64,000 bases of DNA from Brevundimonas guildfordensis (lineage in GTDB: Bacteria > Pseudomonadota > Alphaproteobacteria > Caulobacterales > Caulobacteraceae), in the NCBI RefSeq assembly GCF_014836405.1, contig NZ_JACSQU010000001.1, forward strand, positions 1,116,001 to 1,180,000, given 5' to 3'. The position numbers were made by a program, and so were the translations under genes. Positions 46,778 through 54,920 of this stretch are shown piece after piece; within the stretch, counting starts at the first letter, position 1, and each line of letters starts with the position of its first letter. The notes beneath the pieces were generated by a model. That model worked only from the letters and a program-made list of their open reading frames with translations. It did no database searches and was not told where the DNA came from.

Positions 46778-47162
46778 TACCGAGCCTTTGATCTTCGTAA
46801 TCAACGATTTTGCGAGCGCCCATCAGGGCCTTGTAATACTGGCGCGCCAGGACGTGCTTCGAGCAGGCGACGCATTCCGTCAGGATATCCGGATTGCGCA
46901 CCGCGCCCATGAACTCGGTCAGGCGCAGGGCGAACTCATCATAGAATTTCGGCGCGTCGGCCTCATCAAGATACATCATCATGACGGGGAAATAGATGCG
47001 GCGCGCAGGGCTGTTGACGTCCTCGGGCTGCATGATGTCCTTCTCGCGCAGGACGCTGGCCTTGTTCTGCAGGATCAGGACGCCGCGACGGTCGCCGTTC
47101 TGGACGACGGCTCCGTTCAAGACGAATTTCTCGCCGGGTTTCAGCGACAGTTTCAGAGGCAA
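46737..47162 (-). CDS. flbT: Flagellin mRNA regulator FlbT
   Basis: 141 residues. [33 protein letters not shown] and [15 protein letters not shown] are FlbT signatures. In Caulobacter, FlbT binds the 5' leader of flagellin mRNA and blocks its use until the hook is complete. Immediately upstream of flaF with a 41-base overlap. A CtrA-like site lies 68 bases before the start. Confidence 0.92.
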   Translation of the reverse strand: MPLKLSLKPGEKFVLNGAVVQNGDRRGVLILQNKASVLREKDIMQPEDVNSPARRIYFPVMMMYLDEADAPKFYDEFALRLTEFMGAVRNPDILTECVACSKHVLARQYYKALMGARKIVDYEDQRLGNVASGVQNGGDAG

Positions 47163-47229
47163 GGGAAGGTCTCCGTGGCGCCGCCTTCACCGTGACGGCC
47201 GGCCGCTGACGAACTGTAAACCGACGTGG

Positions 47230-47244
47230 TTAACCATCCCTTCA
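47230..47244. promoter_or_regulatory. CtrA-like site upstream of flbT
   Basis: TTAACCATCCCTTCA: TTAA, seven bases, TTCA, one mismatch from the CtrA consensus TTAA-N7-TTAA. It lies in the 163-base gap between flbT and the divergent acidic-protein gene. CtrA control of flagellar genes is established in Caulobacter; this site is a candidate only. Confidence 0.35.
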
Positions 47245-47279
47245 CTTCGCGTCCTTCCACCGTCACAACCGCATAGGCG

Positions 47280-47305
47280 GGAACGCCCTGCCGAGCCGGG
47301 CCGTT
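47280..47305 (+). promoter_or_regulatory. EcfG-type general stress promoter
   Basis: GGAAC (47280-47284), 17 bases, CGTT (47302-47305), a full match to the alphaproteobacterial EcfG/SigT consensus GGAAC-N16/17-CGTT. Transcription would start about 7-10 bases on, with the GGAAGGGAG ribosome site and ATG at 47326-47329 following. It should drive the acidic protein and the FPASDP protein. Confidence 0.6.
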
Positions 47306-47325
47306 GATCTCTCGGAAGGGAGACG

Positions 47326-47751
47326 ATGATGCCAGGACCAGACTTCGACACCGACGCCCAGGATCAGGCCGAGGTCTATGACGAAACCCATCTGGACGAC
47401 GACGGCGACGGCGATCTGTCGTTTGACGAGGCCGAGGACGTTCTGGACGTCACGCAGCTCGACGGCGACGCAGACGCCGAGCGGTTCGACGAAGATCACC
47501 TCGACCTGGACGCCGAGCTGGCTCTGGACGGCATCGAGGCCGAAGCGGACGCCCTGCTGGGAGTCGACAGCATTCGGCTGAGCCAGGCGGACGGCGACGG
47601 CGCCACAGCCTCCAGCGCCGACGAGGTGGAGCTGGTCTACGCCGGCTTGATGCGCAACCAGCGGGGGGCCCAAGCCAGCGCCGCTCACTGGGAAGCCAAA
47701 CGTCTCTCCGACGACGACATAGAGGACCTGGGCTACGGCCCTGACAAATGA
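47326..47751 (+). CDS. Very acidic small protein with an EF-hand-like loop
   Basis: 141 residues, about 30 percent Asp plus Glu. Residues 24-35 (DDDGDGDLSFDE) fit the EF-hand loop D-x-D-x-D-G-x-L-x-x-x-E exactly. Three further acidic blocks (LDVTQLDGDADAE, EDHLDLDAELALD) follow, and the C-terminus is DDIEDLGYGPDK. A second Met lies at codon 2. It could bind Ca2+ or act as an acidic buffer or decoy; no family recognised. It has an EcfG-type promoter and overlaps or adjoins the next gene, which suggests a two-gene stress operon. Confidence 0.7.
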   Translation: MMPGPDFDTDAQDQAEVYDETHLDDDGDGDLSFDEAEDVLDVTQLDGDADAERFDEDHLDLDAELALDGIEAEADALLGVDSIRLSQADGDGATASSADEVELVYAGLMRNQRGAQASAAHWEAKRLSDDDIEDLGYGPDK

Positions 47752-47759
47752 GGGATTTC

Positions 47760-47966
47760 ATGACGGAACATCAACCGACCAAGGCTCAGCAAGAGGCCGA
47801 CCCCAACACGCCGCCCGCTAAGCGCGCCCCTCATCAGGAAGGGAAGACCGACCAGCTCAAAGATAAGGAGAAGGACGCCGAGAACCGTCAGGAAGCGCTC
47901 ATTGACGAAGGCGTCGAAGAAACCTTCCCCGCCAGCGACCCGGTGTCGGCTAAGCGCATCACCTGA
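47760..47966 (+). CDS. Small hydrophilic protein ending in the FPASDP motif
   Basis: 68 residues from ATG 47760, which has GAGGG five bases before it; an upstream ATG at 47748 overlaps the preceding stop. The Lys/Glu/Gln-rich body looks disordered, and ETFPASDPVSAK near the end is a motif found at the C-terminus of many short uncharacterised proteobacterial proteins. Probably co-transcribed with the acidic protein from the EcfG-type promoter. Function unknown. Confidence 0.7.
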   Translation: MTEHQPTKAQQEADPNTPPAKRAPHQEGKTDQLKDKEKDAENRQEALIDEGVEETFPASDPVSAKRIT

Positions 47967-48036
47967 TCCTGCCGCCCGTTCACGAGCATCTCTTTAAGCT
48001 ACCTGCTCCCTTCCCCCGGAATGGAGCAGGTTTCGC

Positions 48037-48897
48037 ATGAGCCGGTTCGAAGGCACGTCCAACTACATCGCCACCGACGACCTGAAGGTCGCCGTCAACG
48101 CCGCCGTGGCGCTGGAACGGCCGCTGCTGATCAAGGGCGAGCCCGGCACGGGCAAGACGGTGCTGGCCTATGAACTGGCGCGCGCGCTGAACGCGCCACT
48201 GATCACCTGGCACGTCAAGTCCACGACCAAGGCGCACAACGGCCTTTACGAATACGACGCCGTGTCCCGCCTGCGCGACAGCCAACTGGGCGACGAGCGC
48301 GTGCACGACGTCCGCAACTATTTGAAGAAGGGCAAGCTGTGGGAGGCCTTCACCGCCCCGGTCCGCCCCGTCCTGCTGATCGACGAGATCGACAAGGCCG
48401 ACATCGAGTTCCCCAACGACCTGCTGCAGGAACTCGACCGCATGGAGTTCTACGTCCAGGAGACGGACGAGACGATCCGCGCCGAGGTCCGCCCCGTCGT
48501 CGTCATCACCTCGAACAATGAGAAGGAATTGCCGGACGCATTCCTGCGTCGCTGTTTCTTCCACTACATCCGCTTTCCTGACGCGCAGACCATGCAGGAC
48601 ATCGTCGAGGTCCACTTCCCCGGCATCAAGCCGCGCCTGGTCTCCGAGGCGCTGAAGACCTTCTATGAGATCCGCGACACGCCGGGCCTGAAGAAGAAGC
48701 CTTCGACATCCGAACTGCTCGACTGGTTGAAGCTGCTTCTGGTCGATGACGTCTCGCCGGAAACGTTACGTGAAAAGACGCCTGGGAAGTTGATCCCGCC
48801 GTTGCATGGAGCCCTGTTGAAGAACGAGCAGGACGTGCATCTGTTCGAGCGCCTGGCCTTCATGACCCGCCGCGAAGGCGCCCGCCCCGGCGGTTGA
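48037..48897 (+). CDS. MoxR-family AAA+ ATPase
   Basis: 286 residues. Walker A GEPGTGKT (39-46), Walker B VLLIDEIDKAD, sensor 1 VITSNNEKELPDAFLRRC (with the Arg finger region), and a C-terminal lid. MoxR ATPases act as chaperones that insert metals or fold large complexes, normally paired with a VWA-domain protein (CoxE/YeaD-like). No VWA gene follows: the next gene is a lipoprotein. LPDAFLRRCFFHYIRFPD is the subfamily signature seen in stand-alone proteobacterial members. Confidence 0.88.
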   Translation: MSRFEGTSNYIATDDLKVAVNAAVALERPLLIKGEPGTGKTVLAYELARALNAPLITWHVKSTTKAHNGLYEYDAVSRLRDSQLGDERVHDVRNYLKKGKLWEAFTAPVRPVLLIDEIDKADIEFPNDLLQELDRMEFYVQETDETIRAEVRPVVVITSNNEKELPDAFLRRCFFHYIRFPDAQTMQDIVEVHFPGIKPRLVSEALKTFYEIRDTPGLKKKPSTSELLDWLKLLLVDDVSPETLREKTPGKLIPPLHGALLKNEQDVHLFERLAFMTRREGARPGG

Positions 48898-48991
48898 TTT
48901 TCGCCCTGTTTCAGTCGTCATTCGGTTACCGCGATTTCACTAGGCCCGCGGCGTTTAGGGCCCACAATCAGGCCATTAAGTGGAGCCGACT

Positions 48992-49864
48992 ATGCAACAC
49001 ATGACTTGGCCTGTGATCGCCCTGACGCTGATGGCCGCCGCCTGCGACAACCCCAGCACGGTGCGCATCACCACCTCCTCGACCTCGGATTCGTCCGGCG
49101 TCTTGAAGGTTGTTGACGCCTTGCAATGCCCTCAGACCCAGGGGGTTCTGACGCGCAAGGGTTCGGCTCGCGCCGATGGCTCCTGCCTCTATGGCGGGCC
49201 ACGCGGTTCGGAAGTCATCCTGCAACTGGTCCAACTGAACGGCCGCTCGTCCGCCGAGGCTCTCAAACTCTTCGAGAATCGCCTGACCTCCGACCTCCCC
49301 GAGGCGATGGCCCAGGTTGAGGCGGAGAACGCACGCGTCGAGGCTGAGGCTGCGAAGGCCGATGCGGACGCCGCCCGCGCCGATGCCGATGCGTCCCGCG
49401 CCGCCGCCGAGGCCGAGGTCGAAGCCGCCGCCGGCGATTCCGCCCAGGTCCGGATGCCCGGCCTGCGCGTCGACGCCCAGGGCGACAAGGCCACCGTTCG
49501 CCTGCCCGGCATGCGCATCGACGCCGACGGCGACCGCGCCAACATCCGCATCGGCGGCCTGACCATTCGCGCCGACGACAAGTCCAGCCGCGTCAACGTC
49601 TCGTCCGCAAACGACGCGGTGAAGATCGACGCCGCCGACGGCGCCGCCCGCGTCCGCACAAGCGGCTCCGGCGAGGCCGTACGCGCCACTTTTCTGATGA
49701 CCGGCAAGGAAGCCTCGGCCAGCGGCTGGCGCACCGTAGGCTATGAGGCGCGTGGCCCGGTGGGCGGGCCGGTCGTCGTCGCCACTGTCCGCAGCAAGGA
49801 CCGCGACCCGGACCGCCTGTTCGACGCGGCCAAGGCGCTGGTGACGCTTAACGTCGGCGATTAA
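48992..49864 (+). CDS. Hypothetical lipoprotein with Ala/Glu/Asp coiled segment
   Basis: 290 residues from ATG 48992 (GGAG seven bases upstream). Lipoprotein signal with lipobox MAAAC (Cys18). Residues 110-152 are an Ala/Glu/Asp helix with AEAAKADADAARADADASR repeats, likely coiled. The region 155-205 contains near-repeats: MPGLRVDAQGDKATVRLPG and MRIDADGDRANIRIGGL, a beta-repeat of about 18 residues. The end (about 230-290) forms a separate small domain. No family recognised; a periplasmic envelope protein is likely. Confidence 0.7.
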   Translation: MQHMTWPVIALTLMAAACDNPSTVRITTSSTSDSSGVLKVVDALQCPQTQGVLTRKGSARADGSCLYGGPRGSEVILQLVQLNGRSSAEALKLFENRLTSDLPEAMAQVEAENARVEAEAAKADADAARADADASRAAAEAEVEAAAGDSAQVRMPGLRVDAQGDKATVRLPGMRIDADGDRANIRIGGLTIRADDKSSRVNVSSANDAVKIDAADGAARVRTSGSGEAVRATFLMTGKEASASGWRTVGYEARGPVGGPVVVATVRSKDRDPDRLFDAAKALVTLNVGD

Positions 49865-49925
49865 CCCCCATCTATCGCAACGGTCGCCCTTGATCGCGCG
49901 TTCGGTCTGAGTCACCAGCCTGAGC

Positions 49926-50612
49926 ATGCGCAACATCAAGACCTTGGCCGAAGAAATCGAAGACGCCGGCCCCGCGCCCCGAGTCCGCAAGCCCAAGCCG
50001 CCCCGCGCCTGGCAGCGGATGCTGTCGGGCCGCCGCCTGGACCTGCTCGATCCCTCGCCCTTCGACATCGAGATCGAGGACATCGCCCACGGCCTGGCCC
50101 GCGTCGCCCGCTGGAACGGCCAGACCATCGGCGAACACGCCTTCTCGGTCGCGCAGCACTCGCTCGTCGTTGAGGAGATCGCTGCCCATATCCGGCCGGG
50201 GCTGGAGCCGAAATGGCGCCTGGCCGCCCTGCTGCACGACGCCTCGGAATACGTCATCGGCGACATGATCTCGCCGTTCAAATCGGCGCTGGGCGCCAGC
50301 TACAAGGATTTCGAGGCCCGTCTGGAGGCGGCCATCCACGTCCGTTTCCAGCTGCCGCCCAAGACGCCGCAGACGATCAAGACCCTGATCAAAAAGGCCG
50401 ACAAGGCCTGCGCCTTCTACGAAGCCACCCAGTTGGCCGGCTTCACCCGTCGAGAGTCGCTACAGATCTTCGGCAGCCCGCCCCAGGGCTATGATCTGGT
50501 GATCGAGCCGCTGCCGGCCGCGGTGGCCCAGCAACGCTATCTGGACCGCTACCGTGTTCTGGCCGAAGCTGTCGGCATCCTGCCCGGCGCCGACGCCTGG
50601 CATACCGAATAG
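49926..50612 (+). CDS. HD-domain phosphohydrolase (YfbR-like)
   Basis: 228 residues. The HD fold runs about 55-190: the metal ligands are in GEHAFSVAQHSLVVEEI, LAALLHDASEYVIGDM and KKADKACAFYEATQL. YfbR-type HD proteins remove phosphate from deoxynucleoside monophosphates; the exact substrate is not shown. It lies nine bases ahead of the NrtR-like gene in the same direction, so the two probably form an operon and may share a nucleotide or NAD theme. Confidence 0.8.
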   Translation: MRNIKTLAEEIEDAGPAPRVRKPKPPRAWQRMLSGRRLDLLDPSPFDIEIEDIAHGLARVARWNGQTIGEHAFSVAQHSLVVEEIAAHIRPGLEPKWRLAALLHDASEYVIGDMISPFKSALGASYKDFEARLEAAIHVRFQLPPKTPQTIKTLIKKADKACAFYEATQLAGFTRRESLQIFGSPPQGYDLVIEPLPAAVAQQRYLDRYRVLAEAVGILPGADAWHTE

Positions 50613-50620
50613 GACGCTTG

Positions 50621-51574
50621 ATGAAGCTTGGGGGCGAACAGGGCGTGCGGATCGGTCTGTCGGCCGTGGTCATCGCCCTGCGCGACCGTCAGGCCGTGCT
50701 GCTGACAACCCATGCTCCGGACGGCGCCGCCGCCCTGCCCTTCGGCCCCTTCGACCCCGCACGCGACCGCACGTTCGAACTGGCCCTGCGCGCCTTCGTC
50801 ACCGAACAGACCGGCTTCCCGCTCGGCTTTGTCGAGCAGCTCTACACCTTCGGGGACGCCGGTCGCGCCTCGCCCCGCGCCACGCCGGGGCCGGAACGCG
50901 CGCGCGAAGTCTCGGTCGGCTATCTGGCCCTGACCGCCGAGGCGCCAGACGCCCCCGGCTTCGCGTCGGGCAGAGACGCCGCCTGGACGCCCGTGTTCGA
51001 CATCTTTCCCTGGGAGGATTGGCGTCAGGGCCGGCCCGCCATGCTGGCGAGCCTGCGTTCAGACCTGTCCGACTGGGCCGGGAACGACGCTGCCCGACGC
51101 GGACGCGCCGAGTCCCTGTTCGCCTTCTCGCCCGACGCGCGCTGGAACGAGGAGCGCGTGCTGGAACGCTACGAACTCCTCTATGAGGCGGGGCTCGTCG
51201 CCGAATCCGCGCGTGATCATGACCGCCCCATCCCGGCGCCTCTGGGTGACCTGTCGATGGCCTCGGACCACCGCCGAATCGTGGCCACCGGCCTTGGCCG
51301 GCTGCGCTCCAAGCTGAAGTACCGCCCGGTGCTTTTCGACCTGACGCCGCAGACCTTCACCCTGTCCGCCCTGCAGAGCGCCGCCGAGGCGGTGGCGGGC
51401 CTTTCGCTACACAAGCAGAACTTCCGGCGCGGCGTCGAGCGCACTGGTCTGGTCCAGCCCACCGGCGTTTTCGCCAGCGACACCGGAGGCCGTCCGGCCG
51501 AACTTTTTCGCTATGTCGGCCCCGATCCGGCAGGCGGCGCCCCTTCGGGCCTGGCGCTTCCCGGACTGCGTTGA
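50621..51574 (+). CDS. NrtR/COG4111-like protein: Nudix-type domain plus winged helix
   Basis: 317 residues from ATG 50621. The N-terminal part (about 8-150) has the Nudix fold shape (VVIALRDRQAVLL; FELALRAFVTEQTGFPLGFVEQLYTF) but no complete Nudix box, so it likely binds and does not cut a nucleotide. The C-terminal half (about 200-300) has the winged-helix of NrtR-type NAD regulators (RLRSKLKYRPVLFDLTP, FTLSALQSAAEAV, FRRGVERTGLV). Possibly a repressor sensing an ADP-ribose-like ligand. Adjacent to the HD hydrolase gene. Confidence 0.72.
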   Translation: MKLGGEQGVRIGLSAVVIALRDRQAVLLTTHAPDGAAALPFGPFDPARDRTFELALRAFVTEQTGFPLGFVEQLYTFGDAGRASPRATPGPERAREVSVGYLALTAEAPDAPGFASGRDAAWTPVFDIFPWEDWRQGRPAMLASLRSDLSDWAGNDAARRGRAESLFAFSPDARWNEERVLERYELLYEAGLVAESARDHDRPIPAPLGDLSMASDHRRIVATGLGRLRSKLKYRPVLFDLTPQTFTLSALQSAAEAVAGLSLHKQNFRRGVERTGLVQPTGVFASDTGGRPAELFRYVGPDPAGGAPSGLALPGLR

Positions 51575-51671
51575 AGCGACAGTCGATTTTCTTCGACATA
51601 CGGCTTGCAGCCCGGCACGGCTTTCATTACAGAGGCCGCTCGCTCAGCCCCATTAGGGACTATCGACCCGC

Positions 51672-51761
<90 letters not shown>

Positions 51762-51986
51762 CACACTTTCCTTCCTGAAATTGTAGAATTGCGCTCCCGC
51801 CCGATAGCTTGGGTGGTTGGACGGCCAGGCGCGCCATCTTCATGCCGGAGTTACGAGCGTCTCACTGGGGCGACTTGGATTTCCCGTCAGTTCCCGCCCC
51901 GTTTCCAAACTTTTCGTGTAGCGCTGCTGTAGGAACCGGCTTCACCCCTGTCGCTTGACTTCACTCAATCAACAGGGAGAACCGCC

Positions 51987-52199
51987 ATGACCGACGTCCA
52001 ACCGAACGACCCCAATCGCGACGACGAGACCGGCCTCGATGGCGACGAGGTCGAAGCTGGCCGAGCCGCCCGGAAGGCGGCCGCCAATCAAGATTCAGAG
52101 CAAACCAGCAACCCCGCTGACCGAAGCGCGACGCCGTCAACCGGCGGCGCTGGCGCTGCTGGCGCCGGTGGTCCCAAGGGCTTTGGCACAGGAACCTGA
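51987..52199 (+). CDS. Small hydrophilic hypothetical protein
   Basis: 70 residues. Acidic start (MTDVQPNDPNRDDE), a short helix-prone piece GRAARKAAANQD, and a Gly/Ala-rich tail (GGAGAAGAGGPKGFG). CAGGGAGAA lies 6-10 bases upstream. Looks wholly disordered; similar small proteins occur in stress regulons of related bacteria. The 225 bases between tRNA-Ser and this gene contain GGAAC at 51932, with a poor downstream partner, so no promoter is claimed. Confidence 0.55.
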   Translation: MTDVQPNDPNRDDETGLDGDEVEAGRAARKAAANQDSEQTSNPADRSATPSTGGAGAAGAGGPKGFGTGT

Positions 52200-52206
52200 A
52201 CAGTGT

Positions 52207-52247
52207 GGAGGGGAGAGGGTGAGAGCTACGACCTCGTTCTCCCCTCC
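52207..52247. terminator. Inverted repeat between two small genes
   Basis: Perfect 10-base arms (52207-52216 and 52238-52247, GGAGGGGAGA with TCTCCCCTCC) with a 21-base loop. No T-run. It starts eight bases after a stop and ends 17 bases before the next ATG, so it could be a processing hairpin, an attenuator, or a REP-like element. Confidence 0.4.
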
Positions 52248-52264
52248 TTCGCAGGGAGAAGACG

Positions 52265-52483
52265 ATGACGGCAAACGATCAAGACCCTCGCAGCCCCGCT
52301 GACAAAGACAGCCTCCAGGCGCAGGCCCGCCGCGAGACCGATGACGCAGAACGTCGCGACCGACAAGCCGATCCCAGCGTCACCACCCCTCAACCGGACG
52401 GAGACCCTGACCAACGCCGAAGGCTGGAAGCAGAAGCCGCCAAGACTCCTCCGCCGCCGGCGCCGATCGCCAACCCGGATTGA
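52265..52483 (+). CDS. Small hydrophilic hypothetical protein, Pro/Gln/Arg-rich
   Basis: 72 residues. MTANDQDPRSPADKD then RRETDDAERRDRQAD and a Pro-rich tail ending IANPD. GCAGGGAGAAG lies just upstream, the same binding-site style as the preceding gene. Disordered in appearance. It and the gene at 51987 share composition and promoter-side sequence but no alignable domain. Confidence 0.5.
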   Translation: MTANDQDPRSPADKDSLQAQARRETDDAERRDRQADPSVTTPQPDGDPDQRRRLEAEAAKTPPPPAPIANPD

Positions 52484-52548
52484 GCCGTCGAAAGGTCAGA
52501 CAGAAGCCGCGACCCAACTGGAGCCCATTCGTTGAGATAGGCGCATAT

Positions 52549-52566
52549 TGCTCAATATTCTGAGCA
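52549..52566. promoter_or_regulatory. Palindrome upstream of the aldehyde dehydrogenase gene
   Basis: TGCTCA, six AT-rich bases, TGAGCA: perfect 6-base half-sites, in the 209-base gap before the catabolic operon and about 127 bases upstream of the ALDH start. A plausible operator for the PuuR-like regulator encoded in the same operon or another factor. Candidate only. Confidence 0.4.
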
Positions 52567-52692
52567 GCAAAGACGCCAAATCAGCAACTTACCTCTCATG
52601 TGAAAAGGGCTTGTTGCATAATACGTAATGCGGCCCACTCTCAGGTCAGCGATCCCTCAGAGAAGATCGCGGATCGAATGGGCGGGAAACGG

Positions 52693-54138
52693 ATGGCGGC
52701 GCCATTTTCCACGGAAAAGATTTTCATTGGCGGCGTGTGGCGGTCCGCCGCCGACAGCGCGACCCTGCCGATCGAGAACCCTTCGACCGGTCAGGTCATG
52801 GGCGCCCTGGCCGCCGGACACGCCGCCGACGTAGATGCCGCCGTCAACGCCGCGCGCGAGGCCTTCAACGGAGACTGGGGCCGCATGACGGCCGTGGAGC
52901 GCGGCCGCATCCTGTCGCGCATGAGCCGCGAGGTCGAAGCCCGCATCGACATGCTCGCCGAGCTTGAGGCGCTGGACGTCGGCAAGCCGCTGAAACAGGC
53001 CCGCAACGATGTGGTCGCCCTGGCCCGCTACCTCGAATTCTATGCAGGCGCGGCGGACAAGCTGCACGGCGAAACCATCCCCTTCCAGGACGGCTACACC
53101 GTCTACACCCTGCGCGAGCCGCATGGCGTGACGGGGCACATCATTCCCTGGAACTATCCGATGCAGATCATCGGCCGCTCGGTCGTGGCCGCCCTGTGCG
53201 TCGGCAACGCCGTGGTGCTGAAGCCCGCCGAGCAGGCGTCGCTGACCGCGCTGGCCTTCGCCCACATCGCCGCCGACTGCGGCCTGCCCGACGGCGCGCT
53301 CAACGTCGTGACCGGCACGGGGGCCGAGGCGGGCGCGGCGCTGGCGGCCCATCCGGGGATCAACCACCTGTCCTTCACCGGCTCGACCGGGGTGGGCGTG
53401 GCCATCCAGCAGGCGGCGGCGGTCAACGCCGTGCCGGTGACGCTGGAACTGGGCGGGAAGTCGCCCCAGTTGGTGTTCGACGACGCCGATCTGGACAAGG
53501 CCCTGCCCTTCCTCGTCAACGCAGGCGTCCAGAACGCAGGCCAGACCTGCTCGGCCGGGTCGCGCGTGCTGGTCCAGCGCGGCGTCTATGACGAGGTCGT
53601 GCGCCGCATGGCCGAACGGTTCAGCGCCCTGAGCGTCGGCCCCGCGATGGACGACCGCGACGTTGGCCCGCTGGTGTCGAAGAAGCAGCAGGCCATGGTC
53701 GAGAGCTTCATCGACAAGGGCCGCGCCGACGGCCTGATCGTGGCCCAGGCGAGCCTGGCCGACCTGCCGCCCGGCGGCGCCTATGTCGCCCCGACCCTGT
53801 TCGCCAATGTCGCGCCCGATCATCCGCTGGCGCAGCAGGAGATCTTCGGTCCCGCCGTCGTCGTCATTCCGTTCGAGACCGAGGACGACGCCGTCACCAT
53901 CGCCAACGGCACCGACTACTTCCTGGTCGCGGGCGTCTGGACCGCTGACGGCGGGCGGCAGATGCGGCTGGCGAAACGGCTGCGGGCCGGACAGGTCTTC
54001 ATCAACAACTACGGCGCGGCGGGCGGGGTCGAACTGCCCTTCGGCGGCGTCGGAAAATCGGGCCACGGTCGCGAGAAGGGGTTCGAGGCGCTCTACGCCT
54101 TCACCACCCTCAAGACCGTCGCGGCCCACCACGGATAG
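52693..54138 (+). CDS. Aldehyde dehydrogenase of the catabolic operon
   Basis: NAD(P)-dependent oxidation of an aldehyde to its acid. 481 residues from ATG 52693 (ATG 52678 is an alternative). IPWNYP (151-156), GSTGVG (230-235), general-base Glu252 in LELGGKSP, and catalytic Cys286 in NAGQTCSAGSR. Subfamily is near betaine/gamma-aminobutyraldehyde dehydrogenases, but substrate is not fixed by these motifs. First gene of a plus-strand run; the SDR starts 17 bases later. In the pantothenate model it would oxidise aldopantoate to 3,3-dimethylmalate; oxidation of a polyamine-derived aldehyde is the main alternative. Confidence 0.88.
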   Translation: MAAPFSTEKIFIGGVWRSAADSATLPIENPSTGQVMGALAAGHAADVDAAVNAAREAFNGDWGRMTAVERGRILSRMSREVEARIDMLAELEALDVGKPLKQARNDVVALARYLEFYAGAADKLHGETIPFQDGYTVYTLREPHGVTGHIIPWNYPMQIIGRSVVAALCVGNAVVLKPAEQASLTALAFAHIAADCGLPDGALNVVTGTGAEAGAALAAHPGINHLSFTGSTGVGVAIQQAAAVNAVPVTLELGGKSPQLVFDDADLDKALPFLVNAGVQNAGQTCSAGSRVLVQRGVYDEVVRRMAERFSALSVGPAMDDRDVGPLVSKKQQAMVESFIDKGRADGLIVAQASLADLPPGGAYVAPTLFANVAPDHPLAQQEIFGPAVVVIPFETEDDAVTIANGTDYFLVAGVWTADGGRQMRLAKRLRAGQVFINNYGAAGGVELPFGGVGKSGHGREKGFEALYAFTTLKTVAAHHG

Positions 54139-54155
54139 CGAAAGGGAGTAGCGGC

Positions 54156-54920
54156 TTGGGGGAGAACAGATCGAAGCGGCTGGAGGGCAAGCGAGCGATC
54201 GTCACAGGCGGGGCCTCCGGCTTCGGCGCCGGCATCGCGCGCCGCTTCGCCGATGAAGGCGCCCGCGTCATTGTCGCCGACCTGAACTTTGATGCTGCCC
54301 GCACGCTGGCCGTTGAACTGGGCGACGCCGATCTGGGCGTGAAGGTCGACGTATCCAACGCCGCTGATGTGACCGCTCTGGCCGAGGCGGCGAACCGCCT
54401 GCTGGGCGGCGTCGACATCGTGGTCAACAATGCGGGCGTCGGACACACGCCCCAGCCGCTGGACGAACTGTCGGACGAAATGTTCGACCGCATAGCCGCC
54501 GTCAACATGCGCTCCATCTATCTGATGTCGAAGGCCTTAGTTCCGGCGATGAAAGCCCAAGGGTCCGGCGCCATCCTGAACATCGCCTCGACAGGCGGCG
54601 TCAGCCCCCGCCCAAACCTGACCTGGTACAACGCCTCCAAGGGCTGGGTCATCACGGCGACGCGGGCCATGGCGGTCGAGCTGGCGCCCTTCCAGGTGCG
54701 GGTGAACGCCCTGAACCCGGTCGCGGGCGACACCCCCCTGCTGAAGACCTTCATGGGCGCCGACACGCCCGAGGTGCGGGCCAAGTTCCTGGCCTCCATC
54801 CCCATCGGCCGCTTGTCGACGCCCGAGGACATGGGCGCCGCCGCTGCCTTCCTGTGTTCGGACGACGCCTCGATGATCACGGGCGTGGCGCTGGAGGTCG
54901 ACGGTGGCCGCTGCATCTGA
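54156..54920 (+). CDS. Short-chain dehydrogenase/reductase of the catabolic operon
   Basis: 254 residues. Cofactor loop TGGASGFG (17-24), Asp42 at the end of strand 2 (VIVADLN, favouring NAD), NNAG (91-94), catalytic Ser145, Tyr158 and Lys162, and the C-terminal [14 protein letters not shown] 54156 is taken as start, with GGGAG about eight bases upstream. The end overlaps the next gene by 17 bases. In the proposed pathway it would oxidise the C4 alcohol of pantoate (EC 1.1.1.106 activity); other hydroxy-acids are possible. Confidence 0.88.
   Translation: MGENRSKRLEGKRAIVTGGASGFGAGIARRFADEGARVIVADLNFDAARTLAVELGDADLGVKVDVSNAADVTALAEAANRLLGGVDIVVNNAGVGHTPQPLDELSDEMFDRIAAVNMRSIYLMSKALVPAMKAQGSGAILNIASTGGVSPRPNLTWYNASKGWVITATRAMAVELAPFQVRVNALNPVAGDTPLLKTFMGADTPEVRAKFLASIPIGRLSTPEDMGAAAAFLCSDDASMITGVALEVDGGRCI

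Noticed and set aside
51932-51956. GGAAC element before the small gene at 51987 as an EcfG promoter
   Set aside because: The downstream element at 16-17 bases is GCTT, not CGTT, so the match is too weak to claim.
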